From assembly GCA_023396465.1 (NCBI GenBank), contig JAEWWF010000065.1:1-6547 (forward strand): a stretch of DNA of 6,547 bases, in the 5' to 3' direction. Positions within the stretch are counted from its first letter, which is position 1. Each line of letters starts with the position of its first letter. The notes under the pieces are model-generated. The model made no database searches. It was not told the DNA's origin and saw only the letters and a list, made by a program, of their open reading frames with translations. The translations under genes and the position numbers were made by a program. Of this stretch, positions 1 to 5,855 are shown one piece after another. This DNA comes from Pseudomonadota bacterium (GTDB taxonomy: Bacteria; Pseudomonadota; Alphaproteobacteria; Rhodospirillales; Rhodospirillaceae).

Positions 1-660
1 CCCTCCGCCGCCGGCAAGTCGAGCCTCGCCCGCGCCCTGGTCGGGGTGTGGCCGGCGGTGCAGGGATCGGTGCGGCTGGACGGCCACGCGCTGACGGCGT
101 GGCAGCCGGAGGTGCTCGGCCGCTCCATCGGCTACCTGCCGCAGGACGTGGAGCTGATGGACGGCACGGTGGCCGAGGCCATCGCCCGTGGCGGCCCGGT
201 GGATGCCGACGCCGTGCTGGAGGCCGCCGCCGCCGCCGGCGTCCACGCCATGATCCAGGCCCTGCCGCGGGGCTACGACACCCTTGTCGGGCGCGACGGC
301 CATGCCCTGTCGGCCGGCCAGCGGCAGCGACTGGCGCTCGCCCGCGCCCTTTATGGCCGCCCGGCGCTGCTGGTGCTGGACGAGCCCAATTCCAACCTGG
401 ATGCCGAGGGCGAGGCGGCACTGGTGACAGCCCTCCAGGCGGTGCGCAAGGACGGCCGCACCGCCGTCATCATCACCCACCGCACCAGCATCCTGTCGGT
501 CGTCGACCGCATCCTGGTGCTGCGCAACGGTCAGGTGGAGGCGCTGGGTGCCCGCAACGAGGTGTTGGCCGCCCTGATGCCGCGCTCCGCCCCGCCACCC
601 CCAGTGACTGCCACCGCCATCCGTCCGCTGTGGACCACCCTCGGCCAGGGCGGGAGGTGA
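1..660 (+). CDS. Type I secretion ABC exporter, ATPase domain (5' truncated)
   Basis: This is the C-terminal 219 residues of an ABC transporter of the PrtD/HlyB type, whose ATP hydrolysis drives export of an unfolded substrate across both membranes. The frame is open from base 1 and begins inside Walker A (PSAAGKSS, fragment residues 1-8). It continues through the Q-loop (YLPQD, Q48), the ABC signature LSAGQ (103-107, Ala in place of the usual first Gly), Walker B LLVLDE (123-128), the D-loop SNLD (131-134) and the switch histidine in ITHR (H160). A short proline-rich tail (about 195-219) follows. The membrane domain must lie upstream of the window. Its TGA is 4 bases before the HlyD-family gene, whose ribosome binding site lies in its last codons, so the two are probably translationally coupled. 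Assignment to type I secretion rests mainly on this neighbour and on the RTX cargo gene downstream. Confidence 0.93.
   Translation, partial: PSAAGKSSLARALVGVWPAVQGSVRLDGHALTAWQPEVLGRSIGYLPQDVELMDGTVAEAIARGGPVDADAVLEAAAAAGVHAMIQALPRGYDTLVGRDGHALSAGQRQRLALARALYGRPALLVLDEPNSNLDAEGEAALVTALQAVRKDGRTAVIITHRTSILSVVDRILVLRNGQVEALGARNEVLAALMPRSAPPPPVTATAIRPLWTTLGQGGR
652..658 (+). promoter_or_regulatory. Ribosome binding site for the HlyD-family gene
   Basis: GGGAGGT lies 6 bases before the ATG at 665, overlapping the last codons and stop of the upstream ABC gene. It fixes the start at 665 and suggests coupled translation of ATPase and adaptor. Confidence 0.7.
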
Positions 661-664
661 TCGC

Positions 665-2017
665 ATGACCGCCATCCCCGCCCTTCCCCTCCGCTCCCCC
701 GCCGCCCCGGATGACGCCCCACCACCGCCGCCGCTGCGCCTGCGCGGACCGCTGCTGGTCGGGGTGGCGGTGGTGGGCGTTTTCATCGCCGGCCTTGGTG
801 GCTGGGCGGCGACGGCGCCGCTCGCCAGCGCGGTCACCGCCTCCGGCACGCTGGTGGTGGAGAGCAACCGCAAGACCGTCGCCCACCTGGAAGGCGGCAT
901 CGTCGCCGACATCCTGGTGCGCGACGGCGACCATGTCCGCGCCGGCCAGCCGCTGCTGCGCCTGGACGAGACGCGGGCGCGGGCCGGGGTTCGCCTGCTC
1001 GACCACCAGATCGCCGCCCTGGAGGCCCAGGCCGCCCGCCTGGAAGCGGAGCGCGACGGCGCCGCCGCCGTCACCTTCCCCGCCGCCCTGGCCGAGGCCG
1101 CCGTCACCCGCCCGGAGGCCGCCGAGGCCATGGCGGTGCAGGCCCGGCAATTCGCGGAACGCCGGCAGTCCATGGCGGCGCAGGTGGATATCCTGGAAAA
1201 CCGCATCGACCAGTTGCGCCAGCAGCGCAGCGGCCTGGAGATCGAGCGCGCCTCGGTGGAGCGTCAGCTGACCATCTTCACCGACGAGATCGCCGGCCTG
1301 CGCGACCTATTCCGCCAGGGCCACACCGCCCGTACCCGTATCCTTGCCATAGAGCGCGAGATGGCGGCGCAGGAAGGCAGCATTGGCCGCTTCGTCTCCG
1401 ACATGGCGCGCGCCGACCAACGTATCGGCGAAACCCGGCTGGAAATCCTTCACCTGCACCAGCGCTTCCGCGAGGAGGTGGTGGCGGAGTTGCGCGACGT
1501 GCGCCTGCAACTGGCCGACCTTCACGAGCGCAAGGAAGTGGCCGACGACGTGCTGCGCCGCATCGTCCTGACCGCGCCGCAGGACGGCATCGTGCAGGCG
1601 CTGGCGGTGCATACGGTGGGGGGCGTCATCGAGTCGGGGCGGCCGGTTCTGGAGATCGTGCCGGCGAGCGACCGCCTGCTCATCGACGCCCGCGTCTCGC
1701 CCATGGACATCGAAAGCATCGGCGCCGGGCAGCCGGCCGAAGTACGCTTCGTCGCCCTGCACGACCGCACCCTGCCGATCATCGAGGCGCAGGTGGCCCG
1801 GGTGTCGCCGGACCGCCTGATCGACCCCGCCACCGGACAGTCCTATTACGCCGTCCGCCTCGACCTGCCAGCGGCGGAACTGGACAAGCTCAGCCACCGA
1901 CGCCTTCAGGCGGGCATGCCGGTGGAGGTGTTCATCCGCACCGGCAACCGCACGGTGCTGGACTATCTGCTCGCCCCCCTCACCCGTTCCCTCGACCGCG
2001 CCCTCGCCGTGCACTAG
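665..2017 (+). CDS. HlyD/PrtE-family membrane fusion protein of type I secretion
   Basis: This 450-residue periplasmic adaptor would link the inner-membrane ABC exporter to an outer-membrane TolC-type channel. A short proline-rich cytoplasmic N-terminus (about 1-28, five consecutive Pro at 19-23) precedes a single membrane anchor (about 29-49). Residues 66-100 form the first half of the lipoyl-like domain, with the hallmark AHLEGGIV. Residues about 104-299 are rich in Glu, Arg, Gln, Leu and Ala and fit the long alpha-helical coiled-coil hairpin. The second lipoyl half follows (TAPQDGIV, about 303-310), then the beta-barrel and a conserved family ending (GMPVEVFIRTGNRTVLDYLL, about 417-436). 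The length is normal for the PrtE/HasE/LipC group. The ATG at 665 has a good ribosome binding site. The gene sits between the exporter ATPase and an RTX cargo gene, all on one strand. The specific symbol is not assigned because the substrate differs from known proteases and lipases. Confidence 0.95.
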   Translation: MTAIPALPLRSPAAPDDAPPPPPLRLRGPLLVGVAVVGVFIAGLGGWAATAPLASAVTASGTLVVESNRKTVAHLEGGIVADILVRDGDHVRAGQPLLRLDETRARAGVRLLDHQIAALEAQAARLEAERDGAAAVTFPAALAEAAVTRPEAAEAMAVQARQFAERRQSMAAQVDILENRIDQLRQQRSGLEIERASVERQLTIFTDEIAGLRDLFRQGHTARTRILAIEREMAAQEGSIGRFVSDMARADQRIGETRLEILHLHQRFREEVVAELRDVRLQLADLHERKEVADDVLRRIVLTAPQDGIVQALAVHTVGGVIESGRPVLEIVPASDRLLIDARVSPMDIESIGAGQPAEVRFVALHDRTLPIIEAQVARVSPDRLIDPATGQSYYAVRLDLPAAELDKLSHRRLQAGMPVEVFIRTGNRTVLDYLLAPLTRSLDRALAVH

Positions 2018-2031
2018 GCGCCGACGGCTTC

Positions 2032-2040
2032 AGAAGGAGA
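2032..2040 (+). promoter_or_regulatory. Ribosome binding site for the RTX protein gene
   Basis: AGAAGGAGA lies 5 bases before the ATG at 2046, inside the 28-base gap after the HlyD-family gene. It is the closest match to the Shine-Dalgarno consensus among the plus-strand genes, consistent with high expression of the secreted cargo. The gap is too short for an obvious separate promoter or terminator. Confidence 0.75.
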
Positions 2041-2045
2041 CGCCC

Positions 2046-4265
2046 ATGAGCACCCGGACCCTGGTGGAAGGCACCAACGGCCACGACCGCATCGACCTGA
2101 GCGGACGGATGACGCCGCACCACATCAAGGGCTACGGCGGCAACGACACCATCTTCGCCGGCAACGGCGGCGACATCCTGGAAGGCGGCAGCGGCCACGA
2201 CATCCTGTGGGGCGGCACCGGCAACGACATCCTGCACGTCGGAACCGGCAGCAACCAGTACCACGGCGGCGCCGGCCAGGACACGCTGCTCGGCACCGGG
2301 GGCGACGATCACATCCGTGTCCTCGCCTTGAGCGGCATCGAGAGGATCGACGGCGGCGCCGGCACCGATGTGCTGTTCGCCGGCAACAACTCCATCTCCT
2401 GGGACTTTTCCGGCATCACGCTGGCGAGCGTCGAATTGATCGACCTTGGCAGCGGCTGGAACCGCTTCGTCGGCACCGCCGGCAACGACCGCATCACCGC
2501 CGGCCGCAAGAACGACACCATCGACGGTGGCACCGGCTTCGATGAAATGGTCTATGCCGGCGCCCATGCCGACTACACCATTGCCCAGAACGGCAACCGC
2601 CTTATCGTTCAGGGTCCGGACGGCCGCGACACCCTGACCAACATCGAGCGGCTGACCTTCACCGACGGCGTGTGGGAGGACGGCGCCTTCCAGCCGGGCA
2701 CCGGCGGCGGCGGCACCAACCGGGCGCCGGTGGCCAACACCGATGTCATCACCACCACCGCCGGCAAGGCGGTCACCTTCAACCCGCTCGCCAACGACAG
2801 CGACCCCGACGGCGATACCCTCGCGGTCGCCACCATGGGTACGCCGGCCAACGGCAGCCTGAGCCATGCCGACGGCCAGTGGACCTACACCCCCGCGGCC
2901 GGCTTCACCGGCATCGACAGCTTCGGCTACAGTCTCACCGACGGCGCCCTGACCGCCAGTGCCACCATCAGCATCACCGTCACGCCCGCGACCGGTGGCG
3001 GCGGAGGCGATGGCGTGGTCAGCCAAGCCTTGTGGAACAAGCTGGTCACCATCACCGAAGGCGGCTGGGGCCGCCTCAACGACAACACCTTCCGGTCGGT
3101 ATGGCCCGATGCCGCTGACGCCGCCCAGGGCGGCTATCCGCGCAGCGTCATCCAGGCGTGGAGTTCCATGGCCTGGGACAGCAACCGCAACGACCTCATC
3201 TTCTGGGGCGGCGGCCACGCCAACTACGGTGGCAACGAGGTCTACCGCTTCGATGCCGACACGCTGATGTGGGAACGCGCCTCGCTGCCCACCCGCAACA
3301 CCGCCACCGCCAATCCGGTGGTGACCGAGACGGTCGATGGCCCCCTGCACAGCCCGGTATCGTCTCACACCTACGACAACAACGAGTTCCTGCCCATCGC
3401 CGACCGCTTCGTCACCTTCGGCGGGGCGGCGTGGAACAGCGGCTCGGCCTTCGTCATCACCGATGCCAGCGGTGGCACCCGCGTCACCGGCCCCTACTTC
3501 TGGAACCCCGCCAAGGCCGACGCCAACAAGGTCGGCGGCCTGTCCGGCACCGGCACCGACCCCAGCCGTGCGGGCGGCCAGATGTGGGACAATCGTGACA
3601 GCGTCCACAATCCCGACGGCAGCAATCCCCGGCCGTTCGTCAACGGCACCACCGCCTATGCCGAGATCGACGGCAAGGACGTCATCTTCATCTCCGACCG
3701 TCCCACCGGCGGCCTGTGGAAGTACACCGTCCACGATGTCGACGACGCCTCCAAGGACACCTGGGAAAAAGTGGGGCGCGGCTGGGAGGTGTTCGACGGC
3801 GCCGGCACCGGCGCCTACAGCACCGCCGACAACCTCTATATCCGCTCCGCCAACAAGACCTTCACCTACTGGGATCTCGACACCGCCGGGGCGGGCAACC
3901 GCAACGTCATCTTCACCCCCACCGACCTGAGCGGCGGGTTCACCATGAGTGCCCTGACCGGCATGGACTACGATGCCGGCCGCGACCGCTTCCTGCTGTG
4001 GAGCGGCACCCGCGACGTGTGGGAACTGAAGGCACCGGAAATCATCGGCCGCGACGGCTGGACGGTGAAGAAGGTCGCCGCCGGCGCCGCCGGCCCGACC
4101 GGGGTGCCCGACGTGAGCACGGTGGACGGCAACACCACCGGCATCCTCGGCAAATGGAAGTATGTGGCCGACCTCGACCTCTTCCTCGGTGTCCACGACC
4201 ACAACAGCGGCGACATCTGGGCTTACAAGCCGCACGACTGGAGCCCGGACGTCATCCTGGCATGA
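2046..4265 (+). CDS. Secreted RTX protein with cadherin-like domain and kelch-like beta-propeller
   Basis: This 739-residue protein is the likely cargo of the upstream exporter and probably acts outside the cell or on its surface; its function is unknown. There is no Sec signal peptide. Residues 29-91, 103-111 and 143-169 hold glycine/aspartate nonapeptides (GYGGNDTIF, GGSGHDILW, GGTGNDILH), which bind calcium in RTX proteins. Residues about 170-208 have the DYTI...GPDGRDTLTNIERLTFTDG pattern common after RTX repeats. After a Gly linker, residues 226-314 form a cadherin-like/tandem-95 domain with the acidic loop DSDPDGD (251-257). A second Gly linker (315-323) leads to residues about 325-735, with about six kelch-like blades; the clearest is LIFWGGG...GGNEVYRFDADTLMWER (384-411). 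The protein contains no cysteine. It ends in DVILA, like type I secretion tails of proteases and lipases. RTX first and propeller last is the reverse of the usual order. Alternatives are an adhesin, matrix protein or enzyme; true galactose oxidase is excluded. Confidence 0.9.
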   Translation: MSTRTLVEGTNGHDRIDLSGRMTPHHIKGYGGNDTIFAGNGGDILEGGSGHDILWGGTGNDILHVGTGSNQYHGGAGQDTLLGTGGDDHIRVLALSGIERIDGGAGTDVLFAGNNSISWDFSGITLASVELIDLGSGWNRFVGTAGNDRITAGRKNDTIDGGTGFDEMVYAGAHADYTIAQNGNRLIVQGPDGRDTLTNIERLTFTDGVWEDGAFQPGTGGGGTNRAPVANTDVITTTAGKAVTFNPLANDSDPDGDTLAVATMGTPANGSLSHADGQWTYTPAAGFTGIDSFGYSLTDGALTASATISITVTPATGGGGGDGVVSQALWNKLVTITEGGWGRLNDNTFRSVWPDAADAAQGGYPRSVIQAWSSMAWDSNRNDLIFWGGGHANYGGNEVYRFDADTLMWERASLPTRNTATANPVVTETVDGPLHSPVSSHTYDNNEFLPIADRFVTFGGAAWNSGSAFVITDASGGTRVTGPYFWNPAKADANKVGGLSGTGTDPSRAGGQMWDNRDSVHNPDGSNPRPFVNGTTAYAEIDGKDVIFISDRPTGGLWKYTVHDVDDASKDTWEKVGRGWEVFDGAGTGAYSTADNLYIRSANKTFTYWDLDTAGAGNRNVIFTPTDLSGGFTMSALTGMDYDAGRDRFLLWSGTRDVWELKAPEIIGRDGWTVKKVAAGAAGPTGVPDVSTVDGNTTGILGKWKYVADLDLFLGVHDHNSGDIWAYKPHDWSPDVILA
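2130..2318 (+). repeat. RTX nonapeptide repeat block 1
   Basis: Seven consecutive nine-residue units (27 bases each) encode residues 29-91 of the RTX protein, following G-G-x-G-(N/D)-D-x-(I/L)-x. The units starting at residues 29, 38, 47 and 56 are closest to consensus; the one at 65 (VGTGSNQYH) is degenerate. Runs of such units fold as a parallel beta-roll that binds calcium between turns, keeping the protein unfolded at low cytoplasmic calcium and folding it after export. Confidence 0.9.
2472..2552 (+). repeat. RTX nonapeptide repeat block 2
   Basis: Three more nine-residue units encode residues 143-169 (GTAGNDRIT, AGRKNDTID, GGTGFDEMV). They are separated from the first block by about 50 residues that contain one isolated unit (GGAGTDVLF, 103-111) and an IELIDLG-like strand segment. 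The middle unit is degenerate (Arg-Lys where Gly is usual). Confidence 0.8.
2721..2987 (+). other. Cadherin-like (tandem-95/Ig-like) domain coding segment
   Basis: Residues 226-314 read NRAPVANTDVITTTAGKAV through the DSDPDGDTL loop to GTPANGSLSHADGQWTYTP and FTGIDSFGYSLTDG. This matches the single cadherin-like domains often found repeated in large bacterial adhesins and secreted RTX proteins. Only one copy is present, flanked by Gly-rich linkers (218-224 and 317-323), so it probably acts as a stalk or spacer between beta-roll and propeller. Confidence 0.82.
3018..4250 (+). other. Kelch/galactose-oxidase-like beta-propeller coding segment
   Basis: Residues about 325-735 contain a recurring pattern of a hydrophobic strand, a Gly-rich turn, an aromatic strand and often a Trp. 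Examples start near residues 373 (SSMAWDSNRNDLIFWGGG), 449 (LPIADRFVTFGGAAW), 536 (TAYAEIDGKDVIFISD), 590 (AYSTADNLYIRSANKTFTYW), 635 (SALTGMDYDAGRDRFLLWSG) and 700 (ILGKWKYVADLDLFLGVHDH). This suggests six blades, possibly a seventh from the stretch at 328-353. Only the first is a clear kelch match; the fold call for the rest is inferred from spacing and pattern. Confidence 0.65.
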
Positions 4266-4380
4266 CACGGCAATACCAGAGCGGCGCGATATGTCTTGGT
4301 CACTTTTTCACCAACGTCATGGTGGCCTCCCCCCATCCACAGGCAACCCTGAAGACGACACAGAACTGGGAGACGCGGCC
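4266..4380. other. Gap between RTX protein gene and receiver gene
   Basis: This is 115 bases of less GC-extreme sequence than its neighbours. It holds a small TTGGT/ACCAA inverted repeat (4296-4300 and 4310-4314) around a T-rich loop, but no convincing terminator or promoter. Whether the receiver gene has its own promoter cannot be settled from sequence alone. Confidence 0.4.
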
Positions 4381-4797
4381 ATGCCCAACCGTCCTTACGA
4401 TTGCCTCGATGGCCTGACCGTGTTGGTCGCCGACGACAACCCGCACATGCGCAAGCTGGTCGCGACCCTGGTGACCAGCCTCGGCCGCCCGGCGCGGGTG
4501 GAAGAAGCCTGCTGCGGCGAAAGCGCGCTTGATATCCTCGGCCACCGCCGGGTCGACGTCGCCATCGTCGACTGGCGCATGGAGCCGGTGAACGGCATCG
4601 ACCTGGTGCGCGCCATCCGGGCCGAGGAACAATCCCGCCGCCTGCCCGTCATCATGATGAGCGGCTATGCCGACCCGCAGCGGGTGGCCGCCATGCGTGA
4701 CGCCGGCGCCGACCATGTGCTGGCCAAGCCGCTCGGCCTGCGCAACTTCGCCGCCACCCTCGCCGCCGCCGCGGAGGGGCGCGGCCTCATGCGCTGA
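4381..4797 (+). CDS. Single-domain CheY-like response regulator
   Basis: This 138-residue protein is a receiver domain with no attached output domain, so it probably works through protein contacts or phosphotransfer. The phosphorylation set is complete: acidic pair D18-D19 (VADDN), phospho-acceptor D64 (IVDWRM), switch Ser S94 (MMSGY) and K116 (LAKPLG). Eight or so residues precede the first strand, and a short Ala-rich helix ends the protein. The start at 4381 is chosen because GGGAG at 4368-4372 sits 8 bases upstream and the domain begins shortly after it. An in-frame ATG at 4291 would add 30 residues that do not resemble a receiver. No histidine kinase is in the window, so the partner is unknown. 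It lies downstream of the RTX gene on the same strand, but a functional link to secretion is only positional. A chemotaxis-type CheY, a Spo0F-like relay and a stress-type receiver are all possible. Confidence 0.92.
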   Translation: MPNRPYDCLDGLTVLVADDNPHMRKLVATLVTSLGRPARVEEACCGESALDILGHRRVDVAIVDWRMEPVNGIDLVRAIRAEEQSRRLPVIMMSGYADPQRVAAMRDAGADHVLAKPLGLRNFAATLAAAAEGRGLMR

Positions 4798-4860
4798 CAC
4801 ACCACGGCACTCTTCCCGCGCGTGCACGAAGGCCGGTCAACGGCCCGCTGAGGGGAAGGA

Positions 4861-4894
4861 GGAACGGGGGCGCGGGTGGTCGCGCCCCCGTTTC
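4861..4894. terminator. Bidirectional intrinsic terminator hairpin between convergent genes
   Basis: GGAACGGGGGCGCG (4861-4874) pairs with CGCGCCCCCGTTTC (4881-4894) around the loop GGTGGT: 14 pairs, 13 Watson-Crick and one G-U. It lies 63 bases after the receiver stop and 10 bases after the ubiV stop on the other strand. The T-tract is short (TTT within the stem edge on the plus strand; TTCC then TCCTTCCCCT on the minus strand), so it may act mainly through its very stable stem. A smaller perfect hairpin, GGCCG-GTCAA-CGGCC, lies at 4831-4845. Confidence 0.75.
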
Positions 4895-4904
4895 CGTTGC
4901 GCCT

Positions 4905-5840
4905 CTATTCCGCCGCCGCGGCGGCACCCGGCTCCACCCAGGCGGCGCCGTCGCGGCCGTGGTAGAAGCCGTTGGCGGCATCGCGGCCGTCCAGCAGGTC
5001 GAACAGGGCATCCTCCGCCGCCGGGACGTCCAGCCGCCCGGCCAGCAGGTCGGCATAGACCCGCCCCGCCGCCACCATGTCGATATCCTGCGGCGACAGG
5101 CGCAGGCAGCCGACGCCGGCCGCCAGCAGCTCCGGCACCTCGCGCACCAGCAGGGTCAGGGCGTCGGCCTGGGTCTGGGTCCCGTTGACGCGCAGGAAAG
5201 CAGCGCCGTCGAGGGTATCCACCGGCATCCCCTCGGCATCCAGGCCGCAGACGTAGCGGCAGCCGTCCTTGCTCAGGCCATGGGCGCGGGCGTGGTAGCA
5301 GCGGGCGGAAATGGCCAGCGGCGCCCGCCCGAACACCTGCACCTCCGCCGCCATGCCCAGGTCGCGGGCGGCGCCGGCCAGGGCGGTGACGCTCGGGCGC
5401 GTCAGTTCCCACGGCAGGCAGACGGAAACGGCGCCGCGCCCCGCCAGCACCGCCAGGGTGCCTTCATTATATACGTTCACGTAGGGACCGACGTGGTGCG
5501 GACGGCCGCCGAGCAGGGCCAGGGCGCCGGCATCGTTGGCTTCCACCAGCATCCCCTCGCCGGCCGCCGCGGTGACACCGCGCAGGGCCTCCACCTCCGG
5601 CCCGGTCACCGCCAGGGCGAGCGTGGACAGCACCACCGTCTTGTCGGCCGCCGCCAGAACCTCCGCCGCCTCGGCCATGGCCTCGGCGACCAGCGGCTCG
5701 CGCTTGGCGCAGACGGTTTCGCCCAAATAGACGATGTCATAGGGGCTGTCGGCGGCGATGGCGCCATAGAAGGCACGGCGGCGTTCCGCCGACCAGTTGT
5801 ACAGCAGCGGCCCGAGGGCGAGCTTTGCCGAAGCGGTCAT
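4905..5840 (-). CDS. ubiV: UbiV, U32-family protein of O2-independent ubiquinone synthesis
   Basis: UbiV acts with UbiU in hydroxylating the ubiquinone ring without oxygen; both are U32 peptidase-family proteins that bind a 4Fe-4S cluster and are not known to act as proteases. The protein is 311 residues, slightly longer than E. coli UbiV (about 290), partly from a C-terminal Ala/Glu tail. Key cysteines are C44 (GETVCAKR), C181, C194 and C198 (ARCYHARAHGLSKDGCRYVC). The 13 and 4 residue intervals of the last three match E. coli C180, C193 and C197, and C44 corresponds to C39. Two other cysteines (C141, C245) are probably not ligands. The ATG at 5840 is chosen because AGGAGGGA precedes it by 7 bases; a GTG at 5858 in the same frame would place that site inside the gene. 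ubiU lies just upstream with a 14-base gap, so the two are likely co-transcribed. Confidence 0.93.
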   Translation of the reverse strand: MTASAKLALGPLLYNWSAERRRAFYGAIAADSPYDIVYLGETVCAKREPLVAEAMAEAAEVLAAADKTVVLSTLALAVTGPEVEALRGVTAAAGEGMLVEANDAGALALLGGRPHHVGPYVNVYNEGTLAVLAGRGAVSVCLPWELTRPSVTALAGAARDLGMAAEVQVFGRAPLAISARCYHARAHGLSKDGCRYVCGLDAEGMPVDTLDGAAFLRVNGTQTQADALTLLVREVPELLAAGVGCLRLSPQDIDMVAAGRVYADLLAGRLDVPAAEDALFDLLDGRDAANGFYHGRDGAAWVEPGAAAAAE

Positions 5841-5847
5841 GATCGCG

Positions 5848-5855
5848 TCCCTCCT
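5848..5855 (-). promoter_or_regulatory. Ribosome binding site for ubiV
   Basis: On the minus strand AGGAGGGA overlaps the last base of the ubiU stop codon and lies 7 bases before the ATG at 5840. It decides the ubiV start in favour of 5840 over the GTG at 5858. Confidence 0.8.

Noticed and set aside
473..1150. Minus-strand open frame across the ABC/HlyD junction.
   Set aside because: It overlaps two well-supported genes, and its product is Gly/Arg-rich with no motif; a typical antisense shadow in GC-rich DNA.
2130..2552. Regular 27-base periodicity considered as a CRISPR-like or tandem DNA repeat array.
   Set aside because: The units are contiguous, diverged in DNA, in frame, and encode RTX nonapeptides, so the periodicity is explained by the protein.
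1980..4268. A 762-codon open frame on the minus strand, antisense to the whole RTX protein gene.
   Set aside because: Its product is low-complexity and rich in Gly, Ala and Val with no recognisable domain. It mirrors the GC-rich codon pattern of the real gene, which carries clear RTX, cadherin-like and kelch motifs. No ribosome binding site supports it.
4296..4314. Inverted repeat TTGGT...ACCAA with a T-rich loop, considered as a terminator for the RTX gene.
   Set aside because: The stem is only 5 bp, AT-containing, and the T-run is in the loop, not after the stem.
4291..4380. Upstream in-frame ATG at 4291 that would lengthen the receiver by 30 residues.
   Set aside because: The extra segment is not receiver-like and lacks a ribosome binding site, whereas the ATG at 4381 has GGGAG 8 bases upstream and gives a normal receiver length.
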